Below, piece by piece: positions 1 to 7,227 of a DNA stretch of 64,000 bases; position 1 is the first letter of the stretch, and the number at the start of each line of letters is the position of its first letter. Below the pieces are notes generated by a model. That model saw nothing but the letters and a program-made list of their open reading frames with translations. It did not search any database and was not told the origin of the DNA. The stretch covers positions 2,480,001-2,544,000 of the forward strand of contig CBDFNC010000005.1 of NCBI GenBank assembly GCA_965249895.1, read 5' to 3'. The position numbers and the translations under genes are program-made. Source of the DNA: CBDFNC01 sp965249895 (GTDB lineage: Bacteria > Pseudomonadota > Gammaproteobacteria > Enterobacterales > CBDFNC01).

Positions 1-991
1 GAATTAATTGATTTTCATTCTTACGATACCGATTCCAATAAAAGCCGAACACACTTAACAACAGGCAAGCTAATATTAATTTCACCCATACCGCGGGCAG
101 AAAACTCAAGAGTAAAATAAAGATAACTGAATTATATTCCCAGCCATTAGCCATTGCTTCTAATCCGCTAAGGCCATCACCATATGTCATAAAAGGTAAA
201 TAGAGAGCACCTAAAACAGCGATAAATATCAGCCAATGTCTCAACTTCGCTTTTAGCATTAAGAAAGGTAATAGAAGCACTGCAAATATTTTACCCGCTA
301 TGCTCAGCGCAAGCAGCGTCGCACATAACGTCATATTATTCTGACGGTGAAATATCACCGCCAGCATTAATAGTAAAACAGCAAATATATCCGGATGGGC
401 AGTTAATATTATTTCTTTAAATACCAGCGGGGACCAGGCTAACCACAGCGTATGGCGATAACCACAAAGGTGAACCAAAGCAGCCACTAAGCCCAGGAAA
501 CACAAGCTGTAAATCAGCTGTAATGGCCATACCTCACCAGGAGAAACCCAATACGCCAGGACAAAACTCCACTGCAATACTGGACCGTAAATGGTACGTA
601 TATCCGGGTAATTTATTTGCCCCAGGATCAGCTGAAAATCTTGCCCTAATCCTGTGTTATCGAAGAAAGCGCTGGGAGCTAACAGGTAAGGGTTGATCCC
701 ATTGGCCAGCTGGTGTCCGTCCCACAAATAGCGAAAATAATCATCTTCAAAAACAGGCTGGCCACTTAATCCCAGGGCTACGTAGATCAGGGTCCAACAC
801 CAGAATCGAGTCGGAGTAAGTAGCTCCAATAACCTTGGAAAGCGACTTAAACACAGCAAGATAAGGAAACTCACAACCAACAGGCTAAGAACCGGATACA
901 CCAGAACCTCAGCTGAATTGGAATATACAGCTAAGGCGAGATAACTCGCCGCCAGCAAAACAGCAAAAAAATCCAGACGCCAAGCAGCCAT
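1..991 (-). CDS. Membrane glycosyltransferase, polyprenol-phosphate-mannose-dependent type (partial, 3' end outside window)
   Basis: The frame is open from an ATG at 991-989 to the window edge, about 330 codons with no stop. The start is preceded by GAGG about eight bases upstream. The translation is a very hydrophobic protein with many predicted membrane helices and an early acidic loop reading EDDYFRYLWDGHQLANGINP. An acidic pair followed by a W-D-G and N-P-Y region is typical of GT-C fold mannosyltransferases (GT87/DUF2029-like), which move a sugar from a lipid-phosphate donor on the outer face of the inner membrane. The acceptor cannot be told. It is divergent from a GT2 glycosyltransferase cluster, which fits a shared envelope-glycan role. 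The C-terminus is missing. Confidence 0.72.
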   Translation of the reverse strand, partial: MAAWRLDFFAVLLAASYLALAVYSNSAEVLVYPVLSLLVVSFLILLCLSRFPRLLELLTPTRFWCWTLIYVALGLSGQPVFEDDYFRYLWDGHQLANGINPYLLAPSAFFDNTGLGQDFQLILGQINYPDIRTIYGPVLQWSFVLAYWVSPGEVWPLQLIYSLCFLGLVAALVHLCGYRHTLWLAWSPLVFKEIILTAHPDIFAVLLLMLAVIFHRQNNMTLCATLLALSIAGKIFAVLLLPFLMLKAKLRHWLIFIAVLGALYLPFMTYGDGLSGLEAMANGWEYNSVIFILLLSFLPAVWVKLILACLLLSVFGFYWNRYRKNENQLI

Positions 992-1173
992 TCACATACC
1001 TCGATAGACTTCCTTTGCTACAATACTTACCTTTGCATCACTCAAATACTAGCCACAAACACAGCTTTCTAGCTATGGTTGGCACAAATGGTTTAAGTGA
1101 TAATAACGTGACCTTTATATCTTACACTCTTTTAATGATCGGCAAACGACTGCAAATATAAGGAGAAAATCAG

Positions 1174-1485
1174 ATGAAATTGGTGACCTTACTGACACTC
1201 TTGTGCCTGGCTATTTTTTCTACCACAACATTGGCTTCGGGTGGCGGTGGTTATGGCAATAACTCTCACCGAGCCAAAATGGAAGCCAAAAATAAATACA
1301 ACCGGGGCAAAGTAACCTTTTTCAATAAATTAGCCTGCGAAAGCTGCCCGGTGAATAAAGCAAGCCTGAACAAAACCACGGCCGAACAAATTGCCAAAGA
1401 CTTAAAAAACCGAGAAAAGTTATCAAGCGACCTCACCGCTAAGGAACGTGACGCGGTGATTTATTACCTGTCCGAACGTTATTAG
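1174..1485 (+). CDS. Small secreted protein, degenerate cytochrome c-like
   Basis: This is a 103-residue protein with a clear signal peptide (MKLVTLLTLLCLAIFSTTTLA), so it should be periplasmic. AAGGAGAAAATCAG before the ATG gives a good ribosome site. After a Gly-rich stretch (GGGGYG) it reads G-K-V-T-F-F-N-K-L-A-C-E-S-C-P, then an AEQIAKDL and a C-terminal AVIYYLSERY helix. The order (G..lF...C..C, terminal helix ending in YL..R) resembles a small class I cytochrome c in which the heme-ligand His after CxxC is replaced by Pro, so covalent heme ligation with axial His looks lost. It is followed ten bases later by the GT2 gene, so they are probably co-transcribed. The function is unknown. Confidence 0.7.
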   Translation: MKLVTLLTLLCLAIFSTTTLASGGGGYGNNSHRAKMEAKNKYNRGKVTFFNKLACESCPVNKASLNKTTAEQIAKDLKNREKLSSDLTAKERDAVIYYLSERY

Positions 1486-1494
1486 GGGCCAGGT

Positions 1495-2247
1495 ATGTAT
1501 AGAGGTAAAAAGGTAAGTCTTATTATCCCGGCATTAAACGAAGAAGCGTCCATCCAGCTGGTAGTGTCTGAGCTTAAAGCGCTAGAAAACGGGGATAACA
1601 GCCAAGTAATAGATCAGATATTAGTGTGTGATAACGGCTCTTCCGATAATACCGCGCAACTTGCCGCTAAGGCCGGGGCTGAAGTCGTTTATCAGGAGAA
1701 ACCTGGGTACGGCAGAGCCTGCTTAACAGCCATGGCTTACCTGAATAACCCTGACATAGTTGTTTTTACCGATGCCGACCACGCATTTTACGCAGAGCAA
1801 AGTCTGAAGTTGCTCGATGGGGTGATATCTGGGGCAGACCTGGTGATCGGATCGAGAACCCAAGGCCAATGCCAGCCAGGTGCGCTTACAGCAACGCAAA
1901 TTTTCGGTAATAGGTTGGCCAGCTGGTTAATTAATAAAATTTGGCAACAAAATGTCTCGGACCTAGGTCCCTATAGAGCCATCTCTAAAATTGCCCTGGA
2001 TAGATTGCAGATGCAGGATCAAAGTTTTGGCTGGACGGTGGAAATGCAGGTTAAAGCTATCCAGCACCAAATGAAGCTGGTAGAAGTTGCTGTCGATACC
2101 CGTCGCCGGCTGGGAGTATCCAAAATCAGCGGCACAATTAAAGGTGGCTTTCTGGCAGGTAAAGGTATTTTAGGCAAGATTGCTCGGCTCTATTTCATGC
2201 CCCCAAATGGGCATGGCCCAAAAGTTTTAAAAGGAGACACCTTATGA
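1495..2247 (+). CDS. Family 2 glycosyltransferase (GT-A, DPM-like)
   Basis: The 250-residue product begins VSLIIPALNEEASIQLVV, the classic GT2 nucleotide-sugar binding start. It has DNGSSDNT near residue 47 and VFTDADHAFY near 92, where D-A-D is the metal-binding DxD. A QFxR/SDLGPYRAI type segment follows near 153. No membrane helices are evident, so it probably works at the inner face of the membrane like polyprenyl-phosphate sugar synthases. Such an enzyme could charge the lipid donor used by the divergent GT-C protein; that link is inference. Its stop overlaps the next ATG by four bases, indicating translational coupling. Confidence 0.82.
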   Translation: MYRGKKVSLIIPALNEEASIQLVVSELKALENGDNSQVIDQILVCDNGSSDNTAQLAAKAGAEVVYQEKPGYGRACLTAMAYLNNPDIVVFTDADHAFYAEQSLKLLDGVISGADLVIGSRTQGQCQPGALTATQIFGNRLASWLINKIWQQNVSDLGPYRAISKIALDRLQMQDQSFGWTVEMQVKAIQHQMKLVEVAVDTRRRLGVSKISGTIKGGFLAGKGILGKIARLYFMPPNGHGPKVLKGDTL

Positions 2248-3041
2248 AACAGCTGCTCTATTGTTTTGCTGTTATCCTCAGTATTTCATCGGCCTACGCC
2301 AACACAGACACAGATTTCTGGCGATCTCATCAATCCGACAGTAAACAAGTAATCTCTCATCAGGGACTGCAAGTCTTTTTAGATAATTACCTGATATCGG
2401 ACGATACAGGCGTCAACCTGGTGAAATATGGCCGAGTCTCTGCGAAGCAAAAGCAAGGTCTCGAACACTACCTCAGGCAGCTACAGCAGCAAGATCCCAG
2501 GAGCCTGAATCAATTGGAACAAAAAGCCTACTGGGTAAATTTATACAATGCCCTAACCCTGCAACTGATCATCGATAATTACCCTGTAACCAGCATCAAG
2601 AAGCTGGGTGACAGTTTGTTCAGTTTCGGCCCATGGGACGATGAATTAGCGACCATAGCAGGAAAGAAACTGAGTCTGAACGATATAGAACACAAGATCC
2701 TCAGACCTATCTGGCAAGATCCCAGGATCCACTATGCCGTGAATTGCGCCAGCTACAGTTGCCCAAACCTGGCCAGTAAAGTCTACACAGCCAGTAATCT
2801 TGAGCCTCTGCTGGAACAGCAAGCCAGGGATTATATTAACCATTCGAGAGGGGTCAGCTTTAACCAGGAAGAATTACAATTGTCCAGTATTTATCACTGG
2901 TACAAAGAGGACTTTGGCACTTTTGATCAGCTGTTAGCCCACTTAAATAACTATGCCGAGCCGGGTTTAGCCAAACAGTTAAGCAAGGTAACGAAGGGTT
3001 ATGACCACGACTATGACTGGTCATTAAACAGTTCGAAATAG
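2244..3041 (+). CDS. DUF547 domain exported protein
   Basis: This 265-residue protein starts with a cleavable signal peptide (MKQLLYCFAVILSISSAYA). The body carries the DUF547 signatures: QKAYWVNLYNALTLQLII, then WDDELATIAGKKLSLNDIEH, and H-Y-A-V-N-C-A-S-Y-S-C-P-N-L. DUF547 proteins are widespread, usually exported, and of unknown biochemistry; the conserved N-C-A-S..C-P motif suggests a papain-like fold. AAGGAGA precedes the ATG. It is coupled to the GT2 gene through an ATGA overlap, and such GT/DUF547 pairs recur in marine gammaproteobacteria. Confidence 0.85.
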   Translation: MKQLLYCFAVILSISSAYANTDTDFWRSHQSDSKQVISHQGLQVFLDNYLISDDTGVNLVKYGRVSAKQKQGLEHYLRQLQQQDPRSLNQLEQKAYWVNLYNALTLQLIIDNYPVTSIKKLGDSLFSFGPWDDELATIAGKKLSLNDIEHKILRPIWQDPRIHYAVNCASYSCPNLASKVYTASNLEPLLEQQARDYINHSRGVSFNQEELQLSSIYHWYKEDFGTFDQLLAHLNNYAEPGLAKQLSKVTKGYDHDYDWSLNSSK

Positions 3042-3071
3042 GCCCTTAGCAGCACATACTGTCAGCCCATA

Positions 3072-3210
3072 GGCAAAAGTATTACCAGTTAATTCCATAT
3101 GGCCGGTGTTGAATACTTTTTGCCGTGGCTTTGCTCTGCCTTTCCAGCAGGGCTGCCGGGAAAGCTAGCCTGAACTAAACCTAGCTTTAGGAGAGCCGGT
3201 TAGATCCGGC
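3072..3210. repeat. Run of four inverted repeats in a 326-bp gap
   Basis: The gap 3042-3367 has no convincing gene but contains four consecutive dyads. GGCAAAAGTATT at 3072-3083 pairs with AATACTTTTTGCC at 3112-3124 (one extra base). CTTTCC/GGAAAG at 3140-3164 encloses an inner GCAG/CTGC. AAAGCTAG at 3161-3168 pairs perfectly with CTAGCTTT at 3181-3188. GCCGG at 3195-3199 pairs with CCGGC at 3206-3210. The second and third dyads overlap, so they are alternative folds. None has a proper T-tract, so this is not a simple terminator. It may be a decayed REP/MITE-type element or a folded 3' RNA of the DUF547 operon. Confidence 0.45.
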
Positions 3211-3367
3211 CGCATCATGGAAATTCCCCGTAAATTCAAGCTGGCGCCTCCTTAGCCGAGTCCAAATATCTCAACCCTTAAAAGTCAGCTTTCCGCCAAA
3301 TTTTCTAGATCCAGCCCCTACACTATATAAAAACGCCCCTTTGCTGTAGTGATTGTTGGAGTAATAT

Positions 3368-5347
3368 ATGTCGGTCCCCGCAATATCCGCCCACTTTGAA
3401 ATCCTACCTCACTCCGGCCCTCAGGGTTGGACAGCCAAAATTATCATTAACAATCATAGTGACTATAAGCTGAGTAACTGGCGATTTCATTTTTGTGCTG
3501 TGCGCCTGATAGAGCAAAGCCAGTTAACCAATGCAGTCCAGGAGCTACAATCAGGCGATTACTATATTCTCAAGCCACTCTCGCCGCTCGCAGCCGGGGA
3601 GAGCTTAACCATACAACTGGGAGGCTTAACAGGTGGGATAAACTACCTCTCTGATTTACCTTTGGGTCTGTTTATCACAGACCATTATTATGATGGTAAA
3701 CAAGCAGATTCGATAAACCTTAGTCTGACTCATAACTTAGCACCAGCCCTTGGCGCACAATACCAAGATATACCGCGGGACATAGAACCCGCAGAAATTG
3801 CAGTTTTTCCGCAACCTCAACACATCAGGGTACAGCCAGGTTTTTTTATACTCGATGCCAACACTCAATTTAAAATTCACAGCAACAATCAACAAATTCA
3901 CCATGCCGTTTCGCTGTTTTGCCAGCAATTAAAGCTAGTCTCGAACATAAACCTCAGTGTTGATCCAACCCGGAGCAGTGCCAAGCAAATCAGCCTGTTT
4001 GAAGACCCCAGTCAGGACAACACCGGGGGATACCGTCTGGACATCAGTTCCACTGGAGTGGAGATCCGGGCCAATCACCCTAGCGGTTTCAGTTATGCCC
4101 TGGCCACCATGCAGCAACTACTTCCGGCCGCCTATTTTGCCTGCCAATTGCAGTCGGGGATATGCTGGCAATTACCCCTGGTGAACATACAGGATCAACC
4201 CAGGTTTGCTTACCGCGGTTTTTTGCTGGATGTTTGCCGCCATTTTTACGATGTAAATGAAATCAAGCGCCTGCTGGATATTCTGGCTGCCTATAAAATT
4301 AATCAGTTTCACTGGCACCTAACTGATGATGAAGGCTGGCGGATAGAAATTAAGGCGTTTCCCAGGCTGATTGAAATCGGTGCCTTTCGCGGTTTAAATC
4401 ATACCCTGTCACCCCAATTTGGCAGCGGCGCCAGCTCCTATGGCGGCTACTATACCCAGGAGCAAATTAAAGAAGTGGTGGCCTATGCGGCCAAACGCGC
4501 TATCAATATTATTCCTGAAATCGATGTCCCCGGACACGCCAGGGTGATGGTTAAAGCCTATCCCGAACTCCTGCTGGATACAGAAGATACCTCCACTTAT
4601 TGTACCGAGCAAAATTACCATGACAACCTGCTCTCTCCCGCACTGGAAAGCACCTATAGTTTTGTTTTTAAGGTGCTGGAAGAGGTGGTTGCACTATTTC
4701 CCAGCCCTTATATTCACCTTGGGGGAGATGAAGTCCCACAAGGCGCCTGGGAAAAGTCCCCCAAATGCCAACGATTAAGAGAGAAATTGGGGTATAAATC
4801 CGTGCTGGAGCTGGAAGGATACTTTTTCCGCCGCTTACAAGCCTTTCTGCGGACCAAACACAAAAAGATATTAGGCTGGGAAGAAATCGCCGAAGGAGAC
4901 CACGTAGATCACGATGCCATTATCTACTCCTGGAAAGGGTTAAAAGCCGGGATCAAAAATGCCAGGTTGGGGTACCAGGTCATTATGATGCCAGTTCAGC
5001 ACTGTTATCTGGATATGGTGTATAACCAGGATCCACACGAGCCAGGCTACTATTGGGGTGGCCCCGTTAACCTGCAGCAGGTATATCAATACAACCCCCT
5101 GCCACTGGAATTAGCCACCCGGGAAAGCGACAATATCTTAGGTATCCAGGCAGCGCTGTGGACCGAAACTATCACAAACCGTGAGCAGCTGGACTATATG
5201 CTATTCCCCAGGCTAGCCGCCCTGGCGGAAGTAGCCTGGACTCAAGAGAGCAGCAAAAGCTGGCGCCACTTTGTCGCCAAACTACCGGCTCTGCTAAATC
5301 AGCTAACCGCCATGGGTCTCAACTATCGCCCTCCATGGAGATCATAA
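3368..5347 (+). CDS. GH20 beta-N-acetylhexosaminidase
   Basis: The 659-residue enzyme removes terminal GlcNAc from chitooligosaccharides or glycans. It has an N-terminal beta domain of the chitobiase type (residues 1-120), a GH20b domain (about 140-270) and a catalytic barrel beginning FAYRGFLLDVCRHFYDVNEI. The catalytic pair is visible in H-L-G-G-D-E-V-P, with D454 and E455 as substrate-assisting Asp and acid Glu. HWHLTDDEGWRIEI and PEIDVPGHARVM are further family marks. No signal peptide is seen, so it is probably cytoplasmic and acts on imported chitobiose, though type I or non-classical export cannot be excluded. The ATG follows TTGGAGTAAT. Confidence 0.93.
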   Translation: MSVPAISAHFEILPHSGPQGWTAKIIINNHSDYKLSNWRFHFCAVRLIEQSQLTNAVQELQSGDYYILKPLSPLAAGESLTIQLGGLTGGINYLSDLPLGLFITDHYYDGKQADSINLSLTHNLAPALGAQYQDIPRDIEPAEIAVFPQPQHIRVQPGFFILDANTQFKIHSNNQQIHHAVSLFCQQLKLVSNINLSVDPTRSSAKQISLFEDPSQDNTGGYRLDISSTGVEIRANHPSGFSYALATMQQLLPAAYFACQLQSGICWQLPLVNIQDQPRFAYRGFLLDVCRHFYDVNEIKRLLDILAAYKINQFHWHLTDDEGWRIEIKAFPRLIEIGAFRGLNHTLSPQFGSGASSYGGYYTQEQIKEVVAYAAKRAINIIPEIDVPGHARVMVKAYPELLLDTEDTSTYCTEQNYHDNLLSPALESTYSFVFKVLEEVVALFPSPYIHLGGDEVPQGAWEKSPKCQRLREKLGYKSVLELEGYFFRRLQAFLRTKHKKILGWEEIAEGDHVDHDAIIYSWKGLKAGIKNARLGYQVIMMPVQHCYLDMVYNQDPHEPGYYWGGPVNLQQVYQYNPLPLELATRESDNILGIQAALWTETITNREQLDYMLFPRLAALAEVAWTQESSKSWRHFVAKLPALLNQLTAMGLNYRPPWRS

Positions 5348-5378
5348 ATATCAACCACAGGTAACAAGCAAGCTGGTA

Positions 5379-6008
5379 TCACAGACTATAGGCTTTTAAG
5401 AAACACTCCACTGTGTCGGCTAAGAAGTCGGTTCGTGCTTGCTCATCTTCCGCAAAGGGAATATTCAGCTGCTTCTTAAGCCAGGCTTCTCCCATTACCA
5501 TATTAAAAAAATGACCCGCAGCCCACCTGGGATGGGTTACCTTCAACTTGCCAATACGGTCCATTTCTACAAGGTAGTTGGTGAAAGCCGTCATTAGTCT
5601 GTCCGGCCCGGCCTCAAAATACAACCTGGAGACCTGTGGCTGAGAATAAGCTTCACTGACACACACCTTATGTATTTTCACCGCGTCATCTGACAGGATA
5701 AGCTCCCTGAATCGGTCAGCGACTAAGGGTAAAAAACTAACGGGGTCCGGTAATGTAGCGAACACCTCATCAGTTAGTTCGAACCTGATACACTTAGTAC
5801 TAATAGACGCAGAAAACAGCTCTTCTTTATTACCAAAATGGCTGTACAGAGTTTGCTTCGACACCCCGGCCTGTTTGGCAATTTTATCCATACTCGTGGA
5901 TTGATAGCCAAACTCGGTAAAGAGTTCCACAGCAGCATCCAAAATAAGCTGTCGCTTTTCTTCGCTTTTTGTTCTGGTTTTTACATTCATTTTAACAATG
6001 CGCCTCAA
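5379..6008 (-). CDS. TetR/AcrR family repressor of the adjacent RND pump
   Basis: This 209-residue regulator has the TetR DNA-binding domain at its N-terminus: KRQLILDAAVELFTEFGYQS, then MDKIAKQAGVSKQTLYSHFG, with the recognition helix near residues 45-55. The C-terminal half resembles AcrR/YbiH-like ligand domains. It could also start at the internal Met7 (NVKTRTKS follows), which would shorten it by six residues. It is transcribed away from the RND genes, and the 67 bases between carry two related palindromes, so autoregulation and repression of the pump are likely. The inducer is unknown. Confidence 0.88.
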   Translation of the reverse strand: MRRIVKMNVKTRTKSEEKRQLILDAAVELFTEFGYQSTSMDKIAKQAGVSKQTLYSHFGNKEELFSASISTKCIRFELTDEVFATLPDPVSFLPLVADRFRELILSDDAVKIHKVCVSEAYSQPQVSRLYFEAGPDRLMTAFTNYLVEMDRIGKLKVTHPRWAAGHFFNMVMGEAWLKKQLNIPFAEDEQARTDFLADTVECFLKAYSL

Positions 6009-6011
6009 ATC

Positions 6012-6030
6012 AAACTAGACAGTCTAGTTT
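6012..6030. promoter_or_regulatory. TetR operator 1
   Basis: AAACTAGACAGTCTAGTTT is a 19-bp palindrome, perfect except for its centre base, directly upstream of the tetR start. It shares the half-site ACTAGAC with operator 2. Size and symmetry fit a TetR-family dimer site. Confidence 0.75.
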
Positions 6031-6037
6031 TATACAT

Positions 6038-6060
6038 TTAGACTAGACTGTGTAGTCTAA
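6038..6060. promoter_or_regulatory. TetR operator 2
   Basis: The dyad has perfect 8-bp arms TTAGACTA and TAGTCTAA around GACTGTG. Its core ACTAGACTGTGTAGT matches operator 1 (ACTAGACAGTCTAGT) at all but two positions. The centres lie 28 bp apart, and this copy is only 15 bases before the adaptor gene start. Confidence 0.7.
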
Positions 6061-6075
6061 TAACACAATAATACA

Positions 6076-7227
6076 ATGGATGTCACTACTATGCTGTGCG
6101 TAAGACAACATACCAACACACTGAAAAGCCTGATCGGCTCAATGTTCCTGCTGGCCACCCTGTCTGCATGCACTGAGCCCACCGCCGAACCGCAACCGTC
6201 TCCCATTATTCATCAAACCGCCAGTCTGGAACTGAGCCAACAATCTGAGTTTTCTATTGAGCGGAGTTTTGTCGGTAGCGTGTTTGCCCAGCAAAATGCC
6301 AGCGTAGGTTTTGAATTAGCTGGAAAAATCTCGGAAATCTATATCAATGAAGGCGATAGGGTCCAGCAGGGGCAAACCCTGGCTCAGCTGGACACAGAAC
6401 TATTACTTATCGAACGGGATGAACTAAAAGCCCAAATTAGCCAAACCGACGCTGACCTCGGCCTGGTTTTTACCAACCTGAAACGGTTAAATTCGCTAAA
6501 AACCAAGGGTTACACCTCGGAGCAGAGCGTGGATGAATTGGAGTTCAAGAAAAAGTCCCTGTACGCCAATAAAAAACGCTTAAACGCATCCCTTCACGCC
6601 AATCAAACCAAGATAAAAAAATCCACTCTGTTGGCTCCTTTTGATGCCATAGTAGGTGAAAAAATGGTCGCGGAAGGACAGGTAGTGAGCACAGGCCTGG
6701 CGACTTTTAAGCTGTTGCAACGAGGCGTCAACGAAGTCAAAGTCGGTGTCCCTGTGCGTCTGCTAGCCCAGCTGGAGCAAGATACCCAGCAGAAAGTAGC
6801 AATTGCCGGCACCCGATATCCAGTCGCCCTGCTCACCAAAGGGGCCCAGGTGGATCCCATCACACGTACCGTGCAACTCAGATTTAGTCTGCCCGAGGGC
6901 GCCAGGGTAGTCGCCGGACAATTAGCCTATTTATACTTACAGGAAACTCACCAGCAAGATGGCTACTGGATCCCCCTCACTGCCCTGACCGATGGTATAA
7001 GGGGATTATGGAACGTCTATGTACTGAAGGATAGCGGGGAGAATATTTACACCCTGGAAAGCCGGGATGTACAAATTGCCTATGCCACCCGCGACTCTGC
7101 TTATGTGTATGGCGCACTCGAACAGGGAGAGCGTATTATTGCCATGGGTATGCATCGGTTGGTTCCGGGCCAGCGGGTCAAAACCCACGACTGGCAAAGG
7201 GATAAAACTGCGAGGGCGGCACAATGA
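6076..7227 (+). CDS. RND efflux periplasmic adaptor (membrane fusion lipoprotein)
   Basis: The 383-residue protein is an HlyD/AcrA-type adaptor linking an RND pump to an outer-membrane channel. The N-terminus ends in a lipobox (LLATLSAC), so it is a probable lipoprotein anchored in the inner membrane. Next come a lipoyl half-motif (VGFELAGKISEIYINEGDRVQQGQTLAQLD), an alpha-hairpin rich in Asp/Leu/Lys (about 110-175) and the returning lipoyl half (STLLAPFDAIVGEKMVAEGQ). The start is uncertain: no strong ribosome site is seen, and internal Met codons at 6091 and 6142 would also keep the lipobox. Its last four bases overlap the permease start. No outer-membrane factor gene lies next to it. Confidence 0.87.
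   Translation: MDVTTMLCVRQHTNTLKSLIGSMFLLATLSACTEPTAEPQPSPIIHQTASLELSQQSEFSIERSFVGSVFAQQNASVGFELAGKISEIYINEGDRVQQGQTLAQLDTELLLIERDELKAQISQTDADLGLVFTNLKRLNSLKTKGYTSEQSVDELEFKKKSLYANKKRLNASLHANQTKIKKSTLLAPFDAIVGEKMVAEGQVVSTGLATFKLLQRGVNEVKVGVPVRLLAQLEQDTQQKVAIAGTRYPVALLTKGAQVDPITRTVQLRFSLPEGARVVAGQLAYLYLQETHQQDGYWIPLTALTDGIRGLWNVYVLKDSGENIYTLESRDVQIAYATRDSAYVYGALEQGERIIAMGMHRLVPGQRVKTHDWQRDKTARAAQ

Noticed and set aside
3368..5347. Exported chitobiase lipoprotein
   Set aside because: No signal peptide or lipobox exists at the N-terminus of the GH20 protein.
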